A stretch of 54,809 nt of DNA, taken from JAWXVD01 sp044425705. Lineage in GTDB: Bacteria > Bacillota > Clostridia > Lachnospirales > Lachnospiraceae. This document shows positions 42,641 to 50,908 of this stretch, piece after piece. Position numbers and translations under genes: made by a program. Location of the stretch: the NCBI GenBank assembly GCA_044425705.1, contig JAWXVD010000008.1, forward strand, positions 1 to 54,809. The letters run 5' to 3'. Position 1 is the stretch's first letter. Each line of letters starts with the position of its first letter. Below the pieces are notes generated by a model, which ran no database searches, had not been told where the DNA came from, and saw nothing but the letters and a program-made list of their open reading frames with translations.

Positions 42641-42776
42641 TAAAAATTAATAAAAATTACATAGAAAAGAATGAAAAAGTGGAGTATACTTAACTACATT
42701 AAATATATTTGAGTAGCATGAATGAAAGTAGGTTACTGTTTATGTGCAAACGGTAAAGAAAGTAGAGGATATTTGT

Positions 42777-43184
42777 ATGGCTGTATTAGAATTGCTTCGT
42801 GGGGAAGAAAATAATACAATAAGCTTTGGAAATCATCAATTAGATACAAAAGCAAAAGTAGAAAATTATGAACATTGTGGTGATATTTATAAAGTGAAAA
42901 CTTTTCGTGGTATGACAAAACTAGAAAAAAATGGTATGTTTTTATATGAATCAGTACCAGGGACAAGCGTACATAATTTAGAAGAGTCTGAGCAGGGTGT
43001 ATGTTTTATAGTAGAGGGTAGAGAGAACACAGAAATTACACTAGGATTAGAAGATAGTACAGAGTATGAAGTGTTCCTAAAAAATATAAACATCGGGAAG
43101 ATGAAAACAAGTATTGGTGGAAAATTAAATATCAGTGTGGAATTAGAAGAAAATGAAACTATTTCTGTACAAATCAAAAAATAA
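42777..43184 (+). CDS. Small conserved protein, often labelled endosialidase in Lachnospiraceae
   Basis: A 135-residue cytosolic protein with a mostly beta layout. MAVLELLRGEENNTISFGNHQL opens it, followed by KAKVENYEHCGDIYKVKTFRGMTKLEKNGMFLYESVPGTSV and a C-terminal beta region ending in ETISVQIKK. I recall similar short proteins annotated endosialidase in related genomes. The size and the lack of catalytic motifs make enzyme activity doubtful, and the true role is unknown. ATG 42777 after AGAGGAT is preferred to GTG 42744. A strong terminator follows, so it is a single-gene unit. Confidence 0.72.
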   Translation: MAVLELLRGEENNTISFGNHQLDTKAKVENYEHCGDIYKVKTFRGMTKLEKNGMFLYESVPGTSVHNLEESEQGVCFIVEGRENTEITLGLEDSTEYEVFLKNINIGKMKTSIGGKLNISVELEENETISVQIKK

Positions 43185-43216
43185 GTGTATTCGACTTTTG
43201 ATAGTAAGACTTGGAT

Positions 43217-43246
43217 AAGGCTGTTGTAATTTGCAACAGCCTTTTT
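43217..43246 (+). terminator. Strong intrinsic terminator
   Basis: AAGGCTGTTG (43217-43226) pairs with CAACAGCCTT (43234-43243) and is followed by a T run. Confidence 0.88.
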
Positions 43247-43268
43247 GGTACGAGGAAATGGAGGGCAT

Positions 43269-44639
43269 ATGGCGAAAAATAAATCCACTGTAATATTTTT
43301 TTGTCAAGAATGTGGAAACGAATTTACAAAATGGATGGGACAATGTCCCTCCTGTAAAGCATGGAATTCCTTTGTAGAAGAGCCAGTGAATAAGATAGGA
43401 AAAAAGAAAAGTATTGGAAGTTCTGGCGCTAGAGAGCATGTAGAGCCAGCAACCTTATCGGAAATTTCATTAGGGGAAGATGAACGTTTAAAAACGCAAA
43501 TTGAAGAATTAGATAGGGTACTAGGTGGTGGAATTGTATCTGGCTCTTTAACTTTGGTAGGAGGAGATCCTGGAATAGGGAAATCTACCTTGTTATTGCA
43601 GGTCTGTCAAAAATTAGCATGCATGGAACATGATGTACTGTATATTTCTGGAGAAGAATCCTTGAAGCAGATAAAAATCAGGGCATTGCGAATAGGAGAG
43701 TTTAAAAATCATTTGAAGCTCTTATGTGAGACCAATTTAACAACTATAGAAGCGGTGATTACTAGAATGAAACCAGAAGTTGTAATTATAGATTCTATAC
43801 AAACTATGGTAAATGAAGAAGTCAGTGCGGCACCGGGAAGTGTATCACAGGTAAGGGAATCAACAGGTGTTTTATTACAGCTTGCAAAAGGATTAGGTGT
43901 ATCTATTTTTATAGTAGGGCACGTAACAAAAGAGGGAACAGTAGCCGGACCTAGGGTCTTAGAACATATGGTAGATACGGTATTATATTTTGAAGGGGAT
44001 AGACATGCCTCCTATCGTATCTTACGAGGAGTAAAAAATCGATTTGGTTCTACTAATGAAATTGGTGTATTTGAAATGAGAAATGAAGGGTTAATGGAAG
44101 TGAAAAATCCTTCGGAATCCATGATTAGTGGAAAACCAGAAGGGGCAAGTGGTTCTGTAGTAGCCTGTTCTATGGAAGGTACACGACCTATTTTAATTGA
44201 AATACAAGCATTGGTTTGTCAAAGTAATTTTGGCTTGCCTAGAAGGCAAGCTACGGGAACAGATTATAATCGTGTAAATTTGTTGATGGCAGTGTTAGAA
44301 AAAAGATTGCATTTACAAATGTCAGGATTGGATGCTTATGTGAATATAGCAGGTGGGTTGAAAATTCTTGAGCCAGCAATTGATTTGGGGATTGTATTGG
44401 CAATTGTATCAAGTTATAAGAATAGGCCTATTGATGACAAACTAATAGCTTTTGGGGAAGTTGGTCTTAGTGGGGAAGTTCGTGGCGTAAACATGGTAGA
44501 ACAGAGAGTAAGTGAAGCTAAAAAATTAGGGTTTGAGGTTTGTGTCTTACCGCAGGTAAATTTATCAGTCTTGAAAAATATAACAGGGATTAAACTGATA
44601 GGGGTAAAATCGGTTAGAGATGCCATAGATATTCTTTAA
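43269..44639 (+). CDS. radA: DNA repair protein RadA (Sms)
   Basis: A 456-residue DNA recombination/repair ATPase that promotes branch migration. An N-terminal C4 zinc finger lies at C12, C15, C26 and C29 (CQECGNEFTKWMGQCPSC). Walker A GGDPGIGKSTLLL is near 96, and the RadA-specific KNRFGSTNEIGVF near 257. The C-terminal third resembles a Lon-protease-like domain (AGGLKILEPAIDLGIVLAI, GEVGLSGEVRGV). ATG 43269 follows GGAGGGC. Confidence 0.96.
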   Translation: MAKNKSTVIFFCQECGNEFTKWMGQCPSCKAWNSFVEEPVNKIGKKKSIGSSGAREHVEPATLSEISLGEDERLKTQIEELDRVLGGGIVSGSLTLVGGDPGIGKSTLLLQVCQKLACMEHDVLYISGEESLKQIKIRALRIGEFKNHLKLLCETNLTTIEAVITRMKPEVVIIDSIQTMVNEEVSAAPGSVSQVRESTGVLLQLAKGLGVSIFIVGHVTKEGTVAGPRVLEHMVDTVLYFEGDRHASYRILRGVKNRFGSTNEIGVFEMRNEGLMEVKNPSESMISGKPEGASGSVVACSMEGTRPILIEIQALVCQSNFGLPRRQATGTDYNRVNLLMAVLEKRLHLQMSGLDAYVNIAGGLKILEPAIDLGIVLAIVSSYKNRPIDDKLIAFGEVGLSGEVRGVNMVEQRVSEAKKLGFEVCVLPQVNLSVLKNITGIKLIGVKSVRDAIDIL

Positions 44640-44723
44640 AGCAGAAATAACCATAAAAATATACAAGAGAGAAAGTATACAAATGACAGCAGGGTAGAAG
44701 GAATACTGCAGAATGGGGAAATT

Positions 44724-46124
44724 ATGAATAATGTAGTTTTAATGACCAGTTATATTGTGGGGAGAATGAGACGTATTTATTTTATGTCTTATCCTGAGAC
44801 AAAGAAGGATTATAAGAAAAGTAGAGCTTGCTACACGGTAGGGGATACAGCAGCACAGACAATTGTACAGTTAGCAGGTGGAACATTTTTAGTAGCATTG
44901 ATGACGGATTTAGGATTATCTGATGGAAATATTGGGATTATGGCGTCTTTTGCATCCATTGCAGCTATGGCACAATTGATTTCAATGAAATTAGCACCTA
45001 AACTAAAAAAGAATAAGCTGTTTGTCTGTATTATGGTTTTACAGAAAGCTTGGTTAGGATTTATCTTTTTTATCCCCTTGTTACCGATTGATGACACTGT
45101 TAAAAAGTGGTTAGCGATGATTTGTTACTGTTTTGGACAAAGCTGTATTCAAATTGCATTACCCGCCACTATTGACTGGATTGCCAGCTTAATGCCAGCA
45201 AAAGTAAGAGGCAGGTATTTTGCCTTTAAAGATGCAGTTGCTACTTTTGTAGTAGTAACAACCATGTTAATTATGGGGATTATGATTGACTATGTAGAAA
45301 AAATCAATATTGATTATGCATTTATTATCTTAGGAACCTCCATTATTGTGTGTGCTTTGATTAACACTATATCTTTTTCTAAGATGAAAGAACCGAGAAT
45401 ATCGAGATTAAATCAAAGTGGTAAAGAATTGCATGGACATTTGGCAAAAAAAAGTAAAGCATTAGAAGGTAAAAGAAATGAAGATTTGAGTATTATAAAA
45501 GAAGCTATTGCAGCATTACACCACGATGGATTTAAAAAAGCTTTAACACTAAACTGTATTTGGATGACGGCATTTTATGTGGCCTTACCATTTAATGCGA
45601 GCTATCAAATTAAAGAACTAGGTTTGCCGTACACCTATATCATGATTCTCTCCTTTGTGGCTAGTATGTTGCGTATCTATTTAACACCTAGAGCAGGTAA
45701 GATGGCAGATAAGGTAGGAATGGCAAAAGTTTTGAGATTAGCATTATTTGCTATCTCATGGCATTATATTTTCATGATGATATCAGTACCAGGAAATGCT
45801 TATATTATGGCAGCATTTGCAGCTTTATTTTCTGCATTAGGATGGATTTTTATAGGAATTGGATTATTGGGGATACAATTAGAATTTTTAGACCCAGAAA
45901 ACAGAATTGTACAATACTCCTTGCTTTGTATTATTTCTGGTATATTTGGATTTTGCGTTTCTTTTATAGGTGGAAAATTAATTAACTATTTACAAGCTCA
46001 AGTCATTATGATAGGGGAGTATAGAATTTATGCACAGCAAATCACAAATTTGATAGGTCTCTTCTTTATTGGGATTACCATATGGTATCTAAAAACTAGG
46101 GTTGAAACAGTAGCGAAATCATAA
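44724..46124 (+). CDS. MFS family transporter
   Basis: A 466-residue membrane protein with about eleven or twelve hydrophobic segments. The N-terminus is a 45-residue polar lead (MRRIYFMSYPETKKDYKKSRACY), longer than usual. FLVALMTDLGLSDGNIGIMASFASI covers helices 1-2. SLMPAKVRGRYFAFKDAV near 156 resembles the loop 4-5 PxxxRG motif. A cytosolic loop near 225-260 is rich in lysine and glutamate. The substrate cannot be inferred from neighbours. It converges on the DUF3048 gene across a shared terminator. Confidence 0.82.
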   Translation: MNNVVLMTSYIVGRMRRIYFMSYPETKKDYKKSRACYTVGDTAAQTIVQLAGGTFLVALMTDLGLSDGNIGIMASFASIAAMAQLISMKLAPKLKKNKLFVCIMVLQKAWLGFIFFIPLLPIDDTVKKWLAMICYCFGQSCIQIALPATIDWIASLMPAKVRGRYFAFKDAVATFVVVTTMLIMGIMIDYVEKINIDYAFIILGTSIIVCALINTISFSKMKEPRISRLNQSGKELHGHLAKKSKALEGKRNEDLSIIKEAIAALHHDGFKKALTLNCIWMTAFYVALPFNASYQIKELGLPYTYIMILSFVASMLRIYLTPRAGKMADKVGMAKVLRLALFAISWHYIFMMISVPGNAYIMAAFAALFSALGWIFIGIGLLGIQLEFLDPENRIVQYSLLCIISGIFGFCVSFIGGKLINYLQAQVIMIGEYRIYAQQITNLIGLFFIGITIWYLKTRVETVAKS

Positions 46125-46198
46125 AAATAAAAAGTTCGTTACATATTATGAGTTTATACAACTACTGTGAAAACTAAAAATGTAGATAACAAAATAAA

Positions 46199-46244
46199 AA
46201 ATAGTACCTTTTGAAGCATTATGTATGCAACGAAAGGTACTATT
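46199..46244. terminator. Bidirectional terminator between convergent genes
   Basis: AATAGTACCTTT (46200-46211) pairs with AAAGGTACTATT (46233-46244), enclosing a small GCAT/ATGC stem. Flanking A and T runs suit termination on both strands. Confidence 0.78.
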
Positions 46245-46307
46245 TCCAGTTTGCTTGAAATTTTATTGTTTCATCAGTAATCCTTTAAATAATATAATGG
46301 GATGTGT

Positions 46308-47414
46308 TTATTCAATCACTAAATCTTGCCAGTTATCATCTGGAACAAGAGCAATATATGTTTTACCAGTATTGATAGTAAGTTCTTCTTCATCACTGTT
46401 GTAATAGTGAGTAATGTCGCTGTAATCCCCTTTTGACCAAGTGATAGGAACTGCTTTACCATTTGTTAAGTAATAACCAGTTTCACCAGTTACACCTACT
46501 GTGTTAAATAGCATATAACCATTTTCATCATATTCAGAAAAAGTACATTTTTGAATTAATAAGTTTTTAAATACAAGTGGAGCATCATCTTCACCGTCAA
46601 GATGTTCTTGGTCATATCCATAGTATTGGTATAATTGAGTTTCTTCATCATAGAGAAGGTAAGAACCATTGTGTTCAAAAGGAAGATAGATTGCAGAGGC
46701 TTCTAAAGCAGTTTCATCTTCACTATAATCTATTGGATAAGATTCTGTGGTGAATTGGAAATGTTCTCCTTGATAATATTCATTATACTCTACAGAAATA
46801 CTTGGATTATTTTCAAATCTTGTTTCTAAATCACCTGCCATAATATATTCAGTAAATTCAGTAGCTTTACCATTATTCACACGAGAAAAACCGCCATTAA
46901 AGTTATCGATATAGTCTTCAGCGATATATTGATCAATATAAAACGGTCCTCCATCGTGACAAAGAACTGCATTCCATTCAGCAGCAAGCCAAATATTTGT
47001 TGTACGTGCACTACGAATACTTCCTAATTGTTCGATAGACGCCCAATCTTTTACAAGTACCATGAAACGTGTAATACGATCATTTGCTGTACTGTTCATC
47101 ATTTCATAAACTACATCTGCTTCTGATAAACCAAAGTGTGGCCATGCTGTAATTTCATTATCAACCATAGCAGCGATAGGTCTTTGGTCCATTAGACTCT
47201 CATCAATAGGTTCATTTGTTAATTCACTACGATACATTCCTTCTGGAACGATATCTTCAATGACTTCTTCAACAACCTCTTCAATTTCTTCGACCTCGAG
47301 TTCAATGACTTCGATAGGTTCTTCAACAACTGTTTCTACAACTTCTTCTTCGCCACATCCACCAAGCATAAATGCAAGGGAAAGTGTCAAAAACAATAGT
47401 GTCAATTTTTTCAT
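46308..47414 (-). CDS. DUF3048 domain lipoprotein (YerB-like)
   Basis: A 368-residue lipoprotein. The signal peptide ends LGGC with the lipidated cysteine at residue 20. A linker of about 40 residues made mainly of Glu and Val follows. The DUF3048 domain begins near 70 with RPIAAMVDNEITAWPHFGLSEADVVYEM, then TRFMVLVKDW and LGSIRSARTTNIWLAAEWNAVLCHDGG. The C-terminal DUF3048_C part includes GYYLTNGKAVPITWSKGDYSD near 320. The function of this family is unsettled. The ATG at 47414 is preferred to GTG 47423. The Glu/Val linker resembles that of the amino acid binding protein at 18101. Confidence 0.88.
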   Translation of the reverse strand: MKKLTLLFLTLSLAFMLGGCGEEEVVETVVEEPIEVIELEVEEIEEVVEEVIEDIVPEGMYRSELTNEPIDESLMDQRPIAAMVDNEITAWPHFGLSEADVVYEMMNSTANDRITRFMVLVKDWASIEQLGSIRSARTTNIWLAAEWNAVLCHDGGPFYIDQYIAEDYIDNFNGGFSRVNNGKATEFTEYIMAGDLETRFENNPSISVEYNEYYQGEHFQFTTESYPIDYSEDETALEASAIYLPFEHNGSYLLYDEETQLYQYYGYDQEHLDGEDDAPLVFKNLLIQKCTFSEYDENGYMLFNTVGVTGETGYYLTNGKAVPITWSKGDYSDITHYYNSDEEELTINTGKTYIALVPDDNWQDLVIE

Positions 47415-47640
47415 GTGTAACACTGCCTCTCTTTCATTTGTTTATAATAGGAAGATCAATTCTCCCAGATTAGATTATCATTACAATAAACTAGACCTAT
47501 TTTAGCACAATATGGGCTAACTGAAAAGCCTATAATGTATTAATATTACAAAAATATTAAAAAGCGAAATATATTCGTAAGAATTATATATTGGATATGA
47601 TTAAATAGTGATGTATTATACGTTATTTTAAACTTTACAT

Positions 47641-47736
47641 AAATCACTCTGCTGATTTAATCAAACTCACTCCGTGAGTTAATCTAACTCACTACGTGAG
47701 TTAGGGAGAGAACAATTACGAATGTCAATTAGCATA
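47641..47736. repeat. Tandem short hairpins plus a copy of the AGAGAAC module
   Basis: Three hairpins in a row: AAATCA/TGATTT (47641-47646/47653-47658), AACTCAC/GTGAGTT (47664-47670/47674-47680) and TAACTCAC/GTGAGTTA (47685-47692/47696-47703). Then comes GGGAGAGAACAATTACGA and TCAATTAGCAT, matching 146-177 in part. The rest of the 550-base gap (47415-47973) holds the divergent promoters. I see no gene in it. Confidence 0.75.
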
Positions 47737-47853
47737 CTATAGATTTGTTTTTTTATACAAAAAAATGAATAAAAACACCTTATAACAGTAGATAAGTGTA
47801 TACTTAAAAAATAGTATATGGTAATAGAAATACTAGGTATATTGTTAAAAATA

Positions 47854-47862
47854 TGATATAAT
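47854..47862 (+). promoter_or_regulatory. Extended -10 promoter of the rsuA-ligA region
   Basis: TG-A-TATAAT at 47854-47862 without a clear -35, about 110 bases before the start codon at 47974. Confidence 0.5.
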
Positions 47863-47973
47863 ATATAGTTGTATAAGTGATAGAAATCAATATGCAATGA
47901 GAATTCGTAGTGATTTAAATTTTTTGAATAGTATAAAATTAAAGAGAAAAATGTGAAAGGGTTATAAGTATAC

Positions 47974-48681
47974 ATGAATATACGTTTGAATAAATATTTA
48001 GCTGAATGCGGTGTCTGTTCAAGAAGAGAGGCTGATCGGTTAATTGATACAGGGAAAGTGAAGGTGAATGGGGTAGTAGCTTCTATGGGAACGAAGGTTG
48101 TTACTACAGACCAAGTAATGGTACATGGAAAAATAGTAAAAAGTCAAAACACAAAAGTAGTATTAGCATATTATAAGCCAATAGGTGTGACATGTACTGA
48201 AAAAGATAAATATGCAAAAAAAACAGTGATTGAAGATGTGAAATTCCCTGTTAGAGTTACTTATGCAGGACGATTAGATAAGGATTCAGAGGGATTATTG
48301 TTGATGACAAATGATGGTGACTTAATTCATTCATTGATGAGGGCAGCAAATCATCATGAAAAGGAATATATTGTAAAAGTAAACAAGGAGATAGATGATA
48401 GTTTTCTTGAAAAAATGAGCAAAGGTATCTATATAGAAGAATTAAAGCAAACTACAAGAGAATGTTCAGTAGATAAAATTGGAAAATTCACTTTTTCTAT
48501 TATATTAACACAGGGATTAAATAGACAAATCCGTAGAATGTGTCAGAGTTGCGGATATGAGGTAAAGTCATTAAAGAGAATTCGTATTGCCAATATACTG
48601 TTAGGGAAATTGAAAATAGGAGAATATCGTGTTCTTACAGATGAAGAAATAAAAGAATTATACGGACAGATGGAAAAGTAG
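47974..48681 (+). CDS. RsuA/RluB/RluF family rRNA pseudouridine synthase
   Basis: A 235-residue enzyme that isomerises uridine in rRNA. The N-terminal S4 RNA-binding domain is MNIRLNKYLAECGVCSRREADRLIDTGKVKVNG. The catalytic block AGRLDKDSEGLLLMTNDGD near 95-113 contains the essential aspartate. GLNRQIRRMCQSCGYEVKSLKRIRI near 175-199 is the conserved C-terminal motif, closest to the RluF subgroup. The target site is not deducible. It is probably co-transcribed with ligA, 53 bases downstream. Confidence 0.9.
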   Translation: MNIRLNKYLAECGVCSRREADRLIDTGKVKVNGVVASMGTKVVTTDQVMVHGKIVKSQNTKVVLAYYKPIGVTCTEKDKYAKKTVIEDVKFPVRVTYAGRLDKDSEGLLLMTNDGDLIHSLMRAANHHEKEYIVKVNKEIDDSFLEKMSKGIYIEELKQTTRECSVDKIGKFTFSIILTQGLNRQIRRMCQSCGYEVKSLKRIRIANILLGKLKIGEYRVLTDEEIKELYGQMEK

Positions 48682-48734
48682 ATTATAAGTAACAGTGCAG
48701 TTATAAAATAATTTGGAGTGGAGAAATCAATACT

Positions 48735-50783
48735 ATGTATCAAGAAGAAAAAGAACCATTGCTTGTAAGAATGAAAGAGTTGGTAGAAATATTACAAGAG
48801 GCATCAAAAGCGTATTATGCTAACGATTGTGAAATTATGAGTAATTTTACTTATGATAAATTATATGATGAATTGAGTAAGTTAGAAGAGGAGACGGGCG
48901 TAACATTTGCCAACAGTCCTACTTCTATAGTGGGATATGAAGCAGTCGATGAGTTACCTAAGGAAGCACATGATGAACCTATGTTGTCTCTTGGTAAGAC
49001 AAAAGAACGAGAAGAGTTACCCCAGTGGTTACAGGAACAAGATGGGTTGTTATCCTGGAAATTAGATGGGTTAACGGTAGTATTAACATATAAAAATGGA
49101 TTGCTAGAAAAAGCAGTCACAAGAGGTAATGGTGAAGTTGGTGAGGTGATTACTAATAACGCAAGAGTTTTTTTGAATTTACCCTTAAAGATTCCATTTT
49201 TAGGTAATTTAGTGATTCGTGGTGAAGCGGTCATTACTTATGATGATTTTGAGAAAATTAATGCACAAATTTTAGAGATGGAATCAAAGGATGAAAATAA
49301 ATTTTCAACCTCAGGGTCTGTGGTTTCACCTTTGCAAGCAAGTGAAAACACTGGATTTCAATATAAAAATCCTAGAAATTTATGTTCTGGATCTGTAAGA
49401 CAATTAAATAATGAAGTGACAGCACAAAGATTTGTTCGTTTTTATGCATTTCAAGTGGTGATAGCTGATCAGGTTGATTTTTCTAATAGCAGAGAAGAGC
49501 AACTAGTTTTTTTGAAAAAACAAGGATTCCAGGTGGTAGATTATAGAAAAGTGACAGCCCAAACAATTCTTGAAAATATAGAGATTTTTGAAAAAGAAAT
49601 TAATACCTATTCCATTCCATCAGATGGATTAGTTTTGGTATATGATAATATTTCCTATGGACAAGGGTTAGGAAAAACAGCAAAATTCCCAAGAGATTCT
49701 ATTGCCTTCAAATGGGCAGATGAAATCAAAGAAACTTTCTTGTTAGAAGTGGAATGGAGTCCTAGCAGAACAGGATTGATTAATCCTGTAGCTATTTTTC
49801 AGCCTGTGGAGCTAGAAGGGACTACGGTGAGCAGAGCATCCCTTCATAATGTAAGCATTGTAAAAGGGATGAAATTAGGTATAGGTGATAAAATTACAGT
49901 TTACAAGGCGAATATGATTATCCCCCAGATTGCAGAAAATCTTACGAAAAGTGACTCGTTACGTATTCCAAATATCTGTCCAGCATGCGGAGGAGAAGCA
50001 AAAGTAGATCAAATAAATGATGTGCAATCGTTATATTGTTTGAATCCTGAATGTAGTGCAAAAAAAATCAAGGCTTTTACATTATTTGTCAGTAGAAATG
50101 CACTCAATATTGACGGACTTTCAGAGGCCACTTTGGAAAAATTTATAGCAAAAGGCTTTATTCATGAGTTTGCTGATATTTTTCATCTGAAACAATATGC
50201 AGATGAAATTCAACAGATGGAAGGTTTTGGAAAAAAATCCTATGACAATTTAATAGGAAGTATCGAAAAGGCCAGAATTACAACATTATCAAAAGTAATC
50301 TATAGTTTAGGAATCGATAATGTAGGAGCAGCCACAGCAAAAATAATTTGTAAAAATTTTAAAAATGATATAAAATTAATTCAGATGGCACAGTATGAAG
50401 AGTTGAGTGCAATAGATGGAATTGGTGATGTGATTGCAACTACATTTCTTTCATATATGCAGAAGGACAAGAATAAGATAGTATTGCAACATCTATTAGA
50501 TGAAATTCAACTAGAAGAAAAGCATATTGAAGAAGAACAAATATTAGCAGGGAAAGTGTTTGTGATTACAGGAAGCTTACATCGCTTTGAAAATCGAAAT
50601 GTATTAAAAGAAAAGATTGAGCAATTAGGAGGAAAGGTTACTGCAAGTGTTACTGGGAAGACAGATGTATTAATTAATAACGATAATACTTCTCAATCAT
50701 CTAAGAATAAAAAAGCAAGAGAATTAGGAATTACCATATTGACGGAAGAAGAATTTATGTTACAGTTTGTGGGTGATCTGTAA
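48735..50783 (+). CDS. ligA: NAD-dependent DNA ligase LigA with an in-frame repeat insertion
   Basis: A 682-residue ligase that seals nicks using NAD. Residues 1-60 form the Ia domain that binds NMN. K109 in WKLDGL is the adenylated lysine. GEAVITYDDFEKIN near 163 and YKNPRNLCSGSVRQL near 210 are nucleotidyltransferase motifs. The OB fold carries TTVSRASLHN near 358. A C4 zinc finger (CPACGG, CLNPEC) lies near 415-435. Helix-hairpin-helix repeats and a C-terminal BRCT domain (about 600-682) follow. Between the FEKIN and NPRN motifs there are about 20 more residues than in typical ligases. Residues 186-208 are encoded by a palindromic repeat also found just after the gene. Confidence 0.94.
   Translation: MYQEEKEPLLVRMKELVEILQEASKAYYANDCEIMSNFTYDKLYDELSKLEEETGVTFANSPTSIVGYEAVDELPKEAHDEPMLSLGKTKEREELPQWLQEQDGLLSWKLDGLTVVLTYKNGLLEKAVTRGNGEVGEVITNNARVFLNLPLKIPFLGNLVIRGEAVITYDDFEKINAQILEMESKDENKFSTSGSVVSPLQASENTGFQYKNPRNLCSGSVRQLNNEVTAQRFVRFYAFQVVIADQVDFSNSREEQLVFLKKQGFQVVDYRKVTAQTILENIEIFEKEINTYSIPSDGLVLVYDNISYGQGLGKTAKFPRDSIAFKWADEIKETFLLEVEWSPSRTGLINPVAIFQPVELEGTTVSRASLHNVSIVKGMKLGIGDKITVYKANMIIPQIAENLTKSDSLRIPNICPACGGEAKVDQINDVQSLYCLNPECSAKKIKAFTLFVSRNALNIDGLSEATLEKFIAKGFIHEFADIFHLKQYADEIQQMEGFGKKSYDNLIGSIEKARITTLSKVIYSLGIDNVGAATAKIICKNFKNDIKLIQMAQYEELSAIDGIGDVIATTFLSYMQKDKNKIVLQHLLDEIQLEEKHIEEEQILAGKVFVITGSLHRFENRNVLKEKIEQLGGKVTASVTGKTDVLINNDNTSQSSKNKKARELGITILTEEEFMLQFVGDL
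49290..49370. repeat. Palindromic repeat, copy 2, inserted in frame in ligA
   Basis: 69 of 80 bases from 49291 onward match 50806-50885, with no gap. The centre is GTGGTTTCAC/GTGAAAACAC. The 69-nt part at 49290-49358 equals 23 codons and adds a Ser/Asn-rich segment (DENKFSTSGSVVSPLQ) to LigA. Confidence 0.85.
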
Positions 50784-50805
50784 CCACAGAAAAATTTTTA
50801 GAAAT

Positions 50806-50885
50806 ATGAAAATAAATTTTCATCCACAGCGTCTGTGATTTCACCTTTGCAAGCAAGTGAAATTACTGGACTTAAATATGATATT
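50806..50885. repeat. Palindromic repeat, copy 3, downstream of ligA
   Basis: It starts 23 bases after the ligA stop and ends 23 bases before the next start codon. It matches the insert in ligA at about 86 percent and the element at 374-428. The arms are TGATTTCAC and GTGAAATTA around CTTTGCAAGCAA. Confidence 0.85.
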
Positions 50886-50908
50886 GCAGATATAATGGAG
50901 ATTCATCA

